DNA from: Desulfuromusa kysingii
GTDB lineage: Bacteria > Desulfobacterota > Desulfuromonadia > Desulfuromonadales > Geopsychrobacteraceae
Direction: 5' to 3'
Assembly (NCBI RefSeq): GCF_900107645.1
Contig: NZ_FNQN01000006.1
Coordinates: 1 to 64,000, forward strand
DNA length: 64,000 nucleotides
Positions 56,721 through 62,547 of the stretch are shown in pieces (position 1 is the stretch's first letter; every line of letters begins with the position of its first letter). Made by a program: the position numbers and the translations under genes. Under the pieces are notes generated by a model. It ran no database searches, was not told where the DNA came from, and was given only the letters and a program-made list of their open reading frames with translations.

Positions 56721-56755
56721 TTATCCGTGTCAATTTGCGTTTATCTGCGGCTAAA
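56721..56755 (-). repeat. interspersed repeat, copy 4 (right of GxxExxY gene)
   Basis: Reverse complement reads TTTAGCCGCAGATAAACGCA then AATTGACACGGATAA; the first 20 bases differ from copy 3 by one base. Inverted with respect to copy 3. Confidence 0.8.
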
Positions 56756-56771
56756 TGGATTGTGAGTTTTT

Positions 56772-57410
56772 ATGCAAGTAATTAAAACCTGGCGTTTTAT
56801 CGTTCTTTATATCCTCCTTGGTCTTGCCGCTCTCTATGTTTATACCCGTTCTGAGGCTGCTGTTCCTGTCAATAAACCCCTGTCTTTATTCCCTCAACAG
56901 GTCGGTGGTTGGACGATGACGGGACAGGCTCGTTTTGATGAGCGGGTCCTTGCGGTATTGCTTCCTACGGACTATCTTTCACGCAGTTATCAGGGGCAAG
57001 GGCGTGATCAAGTCTCTTTGTATATTGGTTACCATGATGGTGGCCCCAATAGTGGTCCGATTCATTCCCCCAAACAGTGTCTGCCGGGGAGCGGTTGGAA
57101 TCGTCTCAATGGCGAAGCCCGTCAGTTGGTTGTCAATGGTGAGGAGATGAGCTATGTCAGTTCTCTTTATCAGAAAGATTCACAACAGCAGTTGTTTCTT
57201 TATTGGTTCCAAGTGCAAGATCAATTTTTGACCAACGAATATGCTTTAAAGCTGGCAATGGCAAAAAACTCATTTTTAAGTAATCGTCGTGATTCATCGT
57301 TTATTCGATTATCAGTGATGGTGAAAGATGGAGAAGATGAAGCGAGATTGATTGGTGAAGATTTTATAAAATCCTTTTTACCGGCGATACAGGAGTCATT
57401 GCCGAGATAA
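56772..57410 (+). CDS. epsI: EpsI, exosortase-associated protein
   Basis: A 212-residue membrane-anchored protein with one N-terminal helix (about 8-25). The EpsI signature is clear: PQQVGGWTM, a central YIGYHDGGPNSGPIHSPKQCLPGSGW, and YWFQVQDQFLTNEY. In many genomes this domain is the C-terminal part of XrtA itself. Its role is undefined but genetically tied to exosortase. The gene is displaced from xrtA by about 590 bases because of the GxxExxY cassette. Confidence 0.93.
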   Translation: MQVIKTWRFIVLYILLGLAALYVYTRSEAAVPVNKPLSLFPQQVGGWTMTGQARFDERVLAVLLPTDYLSRSYQGQGRDQVSLYIGYHDGGPNSGPIHSPKQCLPGSGWNRLNGEARQLVVNGEEMSYVSSLYQKDSQQQLFLYWFQVQDQFLTNEYALKLAMAKNSFLSNRRDSSFIRLSVMVKDGEDEARLIGEDFIKSFLPAIQESLPR

Positions 57411-57420
57411 AATTCAACCC

Positions 57421-57563
57421 TTGGCCGCAGATTTACGCAGATAAATGCTGATTTAAAATCAACATCTGAGATTTCGCTGAGTATGCATAGATCCCTAGAC
57501 AGCAAAAATAAATAAGAAAGAAACAATTTATCTATCCTTATCCGCGTTAATCTGCGGCTAATA
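57421..57563. repeat. inverted pair of interspersed repeats (copies 5 and 6)
   Basis: GGCCGCAGATTTACGCAGATAA at 57423 faces TTATCCGCGTTAATCTGCGGC at 57538-57558, with about 95 bases between. The pair could fold into one long stem, like a small non-autonomous (MITE- or BIME-like) element. No gene lies inside. Confidence 0.7.
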
Positions 57564-57571
57564 ACGGTTTT

Positions 57572-57615
57572 TGCTTTTATCCTGTTGATCCTGTCAAGAT
57601 GATTTTTAGAGGGGG
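57572..57615 (+). repeat. direct repeat, left copy (5' flank of MBL gene)
   Basis: 44 bases from TGCTTTTATCCTG through TTTTTAGAGGGGG are identical to 58499-58542, immediately before the intact beta-CASP gene. Similarity continues into the coding region that follows. Confidence 0.9.
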
Positions 57616-57620
57616 AAATC

Positions 57621-57719
57621 ATGTATTCACACATCCCGTTTCATGGTGCCATTCATAGTGTGACTGGTTCTTGTCATGAACTTCAATATTCCGAGAACTC
57701 CCCATTAAAAACGATATGA
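57621..57719 (+). pseudogene. truncated 5' copy of the beta-CASP nuclease gene
   Basis: The frame encodes 32 residues (MYSHIPFHGAIHSVTGSCHE and twelve more) that match residues 1-26 of the protein at 58549 with a few substitutions, then diverge to an early stop. The amino-acid and silent differences mean the duplication is not recent. It is separated from the intact copy by the ccdAB pair. Confidence 0.85.
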
Positions 57720-57792
57720 AGCCAGTTAATAACTTTAGCTTTAACTTGCTACAGCTATTGAACTTGACACACATTTAGTATTGCGGCAATCT

Positions 57793-57813
57793 ATGCGTAT
57801 AACGAATGCGTAT
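57793..57813 (+). promoter_or_regulatory. tandem ATGCGTAT repeats before ccdA
   Basis: ATGCGTAT occurs at 57793-57800 and 57806-57813, just upstream of the ccdA ribosome binding site; a TTGACA lies at 57764-57769. The pair is a candidate binding site for the antitoxin, since ccd operons are autoregulated. Confidence 0.4.
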
Positions 57814-57826
57814 AGAGGAGGATTTT

Positions 57827-58078
57827 ATGAAATCCCAATATGTTTATGATGTAAATGCCCCCAAGAAACCGGTCAATCTAACTGCAAATGCAGATCTCCT
57901 ACAGAATGCTAAGGGATTAGGTATAAATTTGTCACAGACTTTTGAGGATGCAGTTCTTGTGAAGTTAAAAAAAATAATGGAAGAACAGTGGCTTGCTGAA
58001 AATGAAGAAGCTATCGAAGCATATAACGCCCGAATCGAAATAAATGGTGTTTTTGCTGCTAGCAAAAGGAGATTTTAA
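57827..58078 (+). CDS. ccdA: CcdA-family antitoxin
   Basis: From ATG 57827, after a strong GAGGAGG, an 83-residue antitoxin. The N-terminal half (VNAPKKPVNLTANADLLQNAKGLGINLSQ) is the ribbon-helix-helix DNA-binding part and the C-terminal half (WLAENEEAIEAYNARIEINGVFA) is the toxin-binding tail seen in CcdA. Its stop overlaps the toxin ATG by one base. Confidence 0.9.
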   Translation: MKSQYVYDVNAPKKPVNLTANADLLQNAKGLGINLSQTFEDAVLVKLKKIMEEQWLAENEEAIEAYNARIEINGVFAASKRRF

Positions 58079-58392
58079 TGGCTCAGTTTGATGTTTACGA
58101 AAACGCTGATCCGGAATCTAGGACAGTCATTCCATTTCTTCTTGATGTTCAGCATGACTTACACCAAAAACTAGCCACGCGTACCGTTATTCCTCTTGTT
58201 CCCATTTTTTCAACCGATATGGAGATTAAAAAGCTGTGCCCCCGATTTAAAGTTATGGGGCAGGATGTTGCAATGTCTACTCCCGAAATGGCTGGTTACC
58301 CTGTTTGTGATTTAGGCATTAAAGTGATGTCTCTTACCGAGGACCGGACGGAGATACTTGGGGCCATTGATTTTTTATTGAGTGGTTTCTGA
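58078..58392 (+). CDS. ccdB: CcdB-family toxin (gyrase poison)
   Basis: A 104-residue CcdB-like protein: AQFDVYENADPESR at the start, IPFLLDVQHDLH, ATRTVIPLVP, and the C-terminal DRTEILGAIDFLLSGF. The three C-terminal residues that F-plasmid CcdB uses against GyrA are WGI there and SGF here. It is translationally coupled to ccdA. Chromosomal ccd pairs are often inserted in variable spots. Confidence 0.9.
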   Translation: MAQFDVYENADPESRTVIPFLLDVQHDLHQKLATRTVIPLVPIFSTDMEIKKLCPRFKVMGQDVAMSTPEMAGYPVCDLGIKVMSLTEDRTEILGAIDFLLSGF

Positions 58393-58408
58393 CAGACAAT
58401 CATGAGGG

Positions 58409-58438
58409 TCAAAGACTTTTTTGACAGAATAAAAGTCT
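58409..58438 (+). terminator. possible weak hairpin after ccdB
   Basis: AGACTTTT pairs with AAAAGTCT around a short loop. It is AT-rich and lacks a long T-run, so a terminator role is uncertain. Confidence 0.3.
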
Positions 58439-58498
58439 GATAAAGTTTTATGGAAGTCAAAAGCCAGAAAAACAGTTTTAGGGGTAAGATTTAATATC

Positions 58499-58542
58499 TG
58501 CTTTTATCCTGTTGATCCTGTCAAGATGATTTTTAGAGGGGG
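58499..58542 (+). repeat. direct repeat, right copy
   Basis: Identical over 44 bases to 57572-57615. It contains the ribosome binding region of the intact beta-CASP gene, with a G7 run here against G5 in the left copy. Confidence 0.9.
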
Positions 58543-58548
58543 GGAATC

Positions 58549-59916
58549 ATGTATCCACACATTCATTTTCATGGAGCCACACAAGGTGTGACTGGTTCAT
58601 GTCATGAACTTATCTATGCTGAAAATGCTTCAATCCTGATTGACTGCGGCCTGTTCCAGGGTGATGAGCAGCAGAGTCAGGAGATTAATTTTTCCATCGA
58701 GCAGGTCAAAGCCCTGATTGTCACCCACGTGCACATCGATCATGTTGGTCGTATCCCGTACTTACTTGCCGCTGGATTTAACGGGCCAATCTATTGTTCT
58801 GAGGCGTCAGCGGTGCTACTTCCGCTCGTGTTAGAGGATGCGGTCAAGATTGGTTTTACCCGCAATCGACGGCTGATCGATCAGTTTCTGAACCAACTTA
58901 AAAAACTGATTGTTCCGGTGCCGTTTCAGCAGTGGCAGACAATCTCACCCGCGCCAGATCGACTCAAAATAAAATTGAAACCTGCAGGTCATATTCTTGG
59001 CTCTGCCTATGTTGAGTGTCATGTCAGCGGGCAACGAGTCGTTTTTTCCGGCGATCTTGGCGCACCCTATGCCCCTTTACTGCCGGCACCACAATCCCCT
59101 TATCGCGCTGATACTCTGATTCTTGAAAGCACTTATGGTAACCGCAATCACAGTGGACGCCGTGAACGCAAAGCTCAATTGAAGCAAGTCATTGAAAAAG
59201 CTTTATCCGATCGTGGTACGATCTTGATTCCAGCCTTCAGTATCGGTCGGACGCAGGAGCTTCTGTATGAGCTAGAAGATTTGATTCATCGTCATCGGAC
59301 CGAGCAAGCGACATCAGACTTGCCTTGGGATGATTTGGAGATCATTATCGATTCTCCTCTTGCCAGTCGTTTTACTGATGCCTATAAAAAGTTATTTCGA
59401 CTCTGGGATGCTGAAGCGCGTCATAGGTACAGGTCGGGTCGACATCCCCTTGCATTTGAGCAGATGACCACCATTGATACCCATCAGGATCATTTACACA
59501 CCGTTGCTTATCTACAGAAGACAGCGCGTCCCTGTATCGTCATTGCCGGTAGCGGAATGTGTTCAGGCGGACGGATTGTCAATTACCTCAAAGCTCTTCT
59601 GGGTGACCCACGCACGGATGTTCTCTTTGTCGGCTATCAGGCGGAAGGGACACCCGGGCAAAAAATTCAACAATATGGTCCTGCGCATGGTTATGTGATA
59701 TTGGACAGTCAACGTTATGATATTGCTGCTGGTGTTTATACGATGAGCGGTTATTCTGCCCATGCTGATCAAAGGAATCTGATAAATTTTGTGAAACGGA
59801 TGCGTCATAAGCCTGAGAAAATTTATCTGGTTCATGGCGATTCCGACGCGAAACAAAAACTTAAAGAGCAGTTGCAATTGCTGTCTGATGAGTTCAGGGT
59901 GATGATTCCTAGATAA
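58549..59916 (+). CDS. MBL-fold beta-CASP ribonuclease-like protein
   Basis: A metallo-beta-lactamase-fold RNA-processing enzyme of 455 residues, related to CPSF73/YSH1. The zinc motif THVHIDHVG lies at about 64-72; the beta-CASP insertion holds ILIPAFSIGRTQELLYEL and the acidic IIDSPLA; the RNA-specificity end shows VIAGSGMCSGGR, GYSAHADQRNL and YLVHGDSDAKQKL. Such proteins cleave RNA as endo- or exonuclease. Its 5' end has a truncated duplicate at 57621. Confidence 0.92.
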   Translation: MYPHIHFHGATQGVTGSCHELIYAENASILIDCGLFQGDEQQSQEINFSIEQVKALIVTHVHIDHVGRIPYLLAAGFNGPIYCSEASAVLLPLVLEDAVKIGFTRNRRLIDQFLNQLKKLIVPVPFQQWQTISPAPDRLKIKLKPAGHILGSAYVECHVSGQRVVFSGDLGAPYAPLLPAPQSPYRADTLILESTYGNRNHSGRRERKAQLKQVIEKALSDRGTILIPAFSIGRTQELLYELEDLIHRHRTEQATSDLPWDDLEIIIDSPLASRFTDAYKKLFRLWDAEARHRYRSGRHPLAFEQMTTIDTHQDHLHTVAYLQKTARPCIVIAGSGMCSGGRIVNYLKALLGDPRTDVLFVGYQAEGTPGQKIQQYGPAHGYVILDSQRYDIAAGVYTMSGYSAHADQRNLINFVKRMRHKPEKIYLVHGDSDAKQKLKEQLQLLSDEFRVMIPR

Positions 59917-59926
59917 AAAACTAATC

Positions 59927-59971
59927 TTGGCCACGGATTGACACAGATAAATACGGATTGAACTTGATAAA
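59927..59971 (+). repeat. interspersed repeat, copy 7
   Basis: TTGGCCACGGATTGACACAG followed by ATAAATACGGATTGAACTTG, the same layout as copies 1 and 5 with CACGGAT in place of CGCAGAT. Confidence 0.65.
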
Positions 59972-60007
59972 ATTGTTTTGTCATTAAGAAAGACAAAATC
60001 CAATCTT

Positions 60008-60102
60008 CAGGGATGAAGGGGATACTGGGGATAAACCATTACATCCTTGTATCTACATCAGGAGCAAGTTTTGATTTATCCACTTTATCCCTAAAATCCC
60101 TG
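60008..60102. repeat. long imperfect inverted repeat of GGGAT/ATCCC units
   Basis: CAGGGATGAAGGGGATACTG (then GGGATAAA) on the left faces TTATCCACTTTATCCC (then TAAAATCCCTG) on the right, arms of about 28 bases with a 40-base loop. It differs in sequence from the CAGAT repeat family. Confidence 0.55.
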
Positions 60103-60264
60103 TTACATGATGTATGATCTTAAGGGGAAAAGTCAAAAAATACCTCTCGCAGAGCACGCGAAGATCGCAAAGAAATTTAAAAAGGTCTAGCACAGGATGC
60201 TGGTTCTTCAGGTGATTTTGTTTATGAATGGCAGAATGTTTTGTTCAGGCTGGCGGATGGATCG

Positions 60265-60600
60265 CTATCTCATTTGGATCAAGGATTTTTTCAGTCGGGG
60301 TAGTTCAGTTTCTATCACTTGCCAAATTAAATCAAGGTCGATTCCTCCCAGATAGTCATGAACAAGAATATTGCGAAAACCTGAGATACCTCGCCAATCG
60401 ATACCTGGTTGTAAAGTTTTTATATCTTCAGAAAGTCTTTGACTTGATTCTGCCATGACTTGCAACACTCTCATGACTGCATCCTGCAGCAGTGTATCTT
60501 GGAAGAATTTATTCTTATCCATGCCAACATAACTCTCAATGCGTTGGATGCACTCGATCATGTGTGCTACATATATATGATCACGCTCTGGATCTATCAT
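60265..60600 (-). CDS. hepT: HEPN-domain toxin HepT
   Basis: A 111-residue all-helical HEPN protein (DUF86 type). The motif RNILVHDY near residue 80-87 is the R-x4-H-x-Y signature: Arg and His form the RNase site, and the Tyr is the residue AMPylated by the partner antitoxin in characterised HepT-MntA systems. Its ATG overlaps the mntA stop as ATGA on the minus strand. Confidence 0.92.
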   Translation of the reverse strand: MIDPERDHIYVAHMIECIQRIESYVGMDKNKFFQDTLLQDAVMRVLQVMAESSQRLSEDIKTLQPGIDWRGISGFRNILVHDYLGGIDLDLIWQVIETELPRLKKSLIQMR

Positions 60601-60881
60601 AGTTCAATGGCTTCCTGCAATATCTTATGGCGGATCGCCGGATGAAGACCATTAGGTGTACTCATGTCTATTTGGCGGCCCAGCAGTTCTTCAAGATCTT
60701 TGAGCAGCCCGCCAAGAGCAAACGCAGATTTCCCACTGTGCATTTCAACCAGAAAATCAACGTCGCTGGATGCTGTGGCTCTGTCGGTTGCCATTGAGCC
60801 AAAAACTTTAATCTGTTTTGCTCCCCGCTGCCGTGCCAATTGTAAAATCTGTTTCCGATGGGTTTCTATAAGACGGTCCAT
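60597..60881 (-). CDS. mntA: MntA nucleotidyltransferase antitoxin
   Basis: A 94-residue minimal nucleotidyltransferase with the GSx10DxD motif (GSMATDRATASSDVDF), which in known pairs transfers AMP to the HepT tyrosine and so neutralises the toxin. It begins with MDRLIETHRKQILQLARQRG and lies upstream of hepT, forming a type VII toxin-antitoxin operon opposite in direction to the exopolysaccharide genes. Confidence 0.92.
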   Translation of the reverse strand: MDRLIETHRKQILQLARQRGAKQIKVFGSMATDRATASSDVDFLVEMHSGKSAFALGGLLKDLEELLGRQIDMSTPNGLHPAIRHKILQEAIEL

Positions 60882-61209
60882 GACGACTCTTTTTCTGATA
60901 AAGTGAACTTGTATCCGATAATACCATAAATGACTATGACTAGCGCTAACTTTCAGTCAATTTGTCGGAAACACGTTGATTTTGATTGTTGATTTAATCC
61001 AGTCATAGATCTTCATCAGATTTTATCCGCCCCTATCTGCGGCAGACAACTGCATTTCTGTGATTTCAGTGTCTTCTGTGGAAAAAAACCTAGATTCTGC
61101 CTTTCTTCCACCTTCACATTTCTTCTGAAGAGTTGTAAGCTACCGATATTTTTTAGTTACCCGTATGTGAACTCATCATCTTATCGCAATCTTTCCAGAG
61201 GAGGGATTT
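60882..61209. other. gap between mntA and ugd
   Basis: Contains interspersed repeat copy 8 at 61015-61044 (minus orientation, TGCCGCAGATAGGGGCGGAT on its own strand). The promoter of mntA-hepT and that of ugd-prsK should lie here, but neither a convincing sigma-70 nor a -24/-12 site was recognised. GAGGAGG lies just before the ugd start. Confidence 0.5.
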
Positions 61210-62547
61210 ATGAATCTTACTGTTATTGGTACCGGTTATGTTGGTTTGGTCAGTGGGGCGTGTTTTGCCGAAATGGGGAATCGTGTCACTTGTGTTGATG
61301 TTGATCAGACAAAAATTGACGGATTAAAGCAGGGACATTTACCTATATATGAACCCGGTCTCGAGACTATTGTTGAACGCAATTTTAAAGAAGGGCGTTT
61401 GGGGTTCAGTACTTGTCTTGCTGATACCATTACTGAATCGAATCTTTTTTTTATCGCCGTCGGAACCCCTCCCGGTGAAGATGGATCTGCAGATCTACAA
61501 TATGTTCTCGCTGTTGCCAGAGAAATTGGTCAATTGATGACGCAGTATTCGGTGATTGTCGATAAATCTACCGTCCCTGTCGGTACCGCTGATCTTGTTC
61601 ATGCTGCCATCCAGGAGGAACTTGATAAACGCAAGGTTGAGATAGAATTTGATGTCGTGAGCAACCCTGAATTTTTAAAAGAAGGGGCGGCTATTGACGA
61701 CTTTATGAAACCTGACCGGATTGTTGTTGGTACCGAAAGCCCACGGGCACAGGATTTGATACGTCAATTGTACGCACCTTTTAACCATAACCATGAACGC
61801 ACAATCTTTATGGGAGTGCGTGACGCAGAAATGACCAAGTATGCAGCTAATTCGATGCTGGCGACGAAAATATCTTTCATCAATGAAATTTCAAACCTTT
61901 GTGAGTTGATGGATGTCGATGTCGAAAATGTCCGGCGGGGTATCGGTTCTGATGGGCGTATTGGTTTCTCGTTTATCTACCCTGGTTGTGGTTATGGTGG
62001 TTCCTGTTTCCCGAAGGATGTTCAGGCCCTTATTCGTATGGCTCAGGGGGTTGACTATGTTCCTGAGGTTTTGCTTTCTGTCGAAAAACGCAATCAGCAG
62101 CAAAAGCGCTGGTTTACCCGACAACTTGAAAAGCGTTTTGATGGCAACCTGTCTGGCATGACTTTTGGTGTCTGGGGACTATCGTTTAAACCGGGAACTG
62201 ATGATATGCGTGAAGCGCCTGCCAAGGTATTGTTAGCTGATCTCCTGGCAGCTGGAGCGAAAGTCTTGGCCTATGATCCGGTTGCAATGGAAACAGCACA
62301 GCACGAATTACCAGCTGAATGGTTTGAATCTGGGGATGTGACCTTGGTTGGTAACCAGTATGAGGCGTTGCAGCAGGTTGATGGTTTATTGCTGGTCACA
62401 GAGTGGAAACCTTTTAGAAATCCTGATCTCGCTGCGATGAGTCGGACCATGCGGAAGAAAATTATTTTTGATGGCCGGAATCAATATGAACCTGACTATA
62501 TCCGCAATGAAGGTTTTGAATACTTTGGTGTTGGGCGTCTAGGCTAG
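61210..62547 (+). CDS. ugd: UDP-glucose 6-dehydrogenase
   Basis: Makes UDP-glucuronate from UDP-glucose with two NAD+. The 445 residues include the N-terminal VIGTGYVGLVSGACFAEMG, VGTPPGEDGSADLQYV, VVSNPEFLKEGAA and the catalytic-Cys segment IYPGCGYGGSCFPKDVQAL; the C-terminal domain shows GLSFKPGTDDMREAP. It is of the TuaD/Ugd class. It supplies uronic acid to the polysaccharide and directly precedes prsK without a gap. Confidence 0.95.
   Translation: MNLTVIGTGYVGLVSGACFAEMGNRVTCVDVDQTKIDGLKQGHLPIYEPGLETIVERNFKEGRLGFSTCLADTITESNLFFIAVGTPPGEDGSADLQYVLAVAREIGQLMTQYSVIVDKSTVPVGTADLVHAAIQEELDKRKVEIEFDVVSNPEFLKEGAAIDDFMKPDRIVVGTESPRAQDLIRQLYAPFNHNHERTIFMGVRDAEMTKYAANSMLATKISFINEISNLCELMDVDVENVRRGIGSDGRIGFSFIYPGCGYGGSCFPKDVQALIRMAQGVDYVPEVLLSVEKRNQQQKRWFTRQLEKRFDGNLSGMTFGVWGLSFKPGTDDMREAPAKVLLADLLAAGAKVLAYDPVAMETAQHELPAEWFESGDVTLVGNQYEALQQVDGLLLVTEWKPFRNPDLAAMSRTMRKKIIFDGRNQYEPDYIRNEGFEYFGVGRLG

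Larger units (their letters stand above)
59917..60264. other. repeat-rich gap between beta-CASP gene and hepT
   Basis: Holds interspersed repeat copy 7 (59927-59971), a long imperfect inverted repeat (60008-60102) and a stretch with CTCGCAGAGCACGCGAAGAT, reminiscent of CGCAAAG-type repeats. No gene was recognised. Confidence 0.6.

Noticed and set aside
56195-57563. Clustered CAGAT repeats as a CRISPR array
   Set aside because: Copies are imperfect, in both orientations and unevenly spaced, with genes in between; no cas genes.
60882-61209. Sigma-54 promoter before ugd-prsK
   Set aside because: No GG-N10-GC pair of adequate quality was found on the plus strand.
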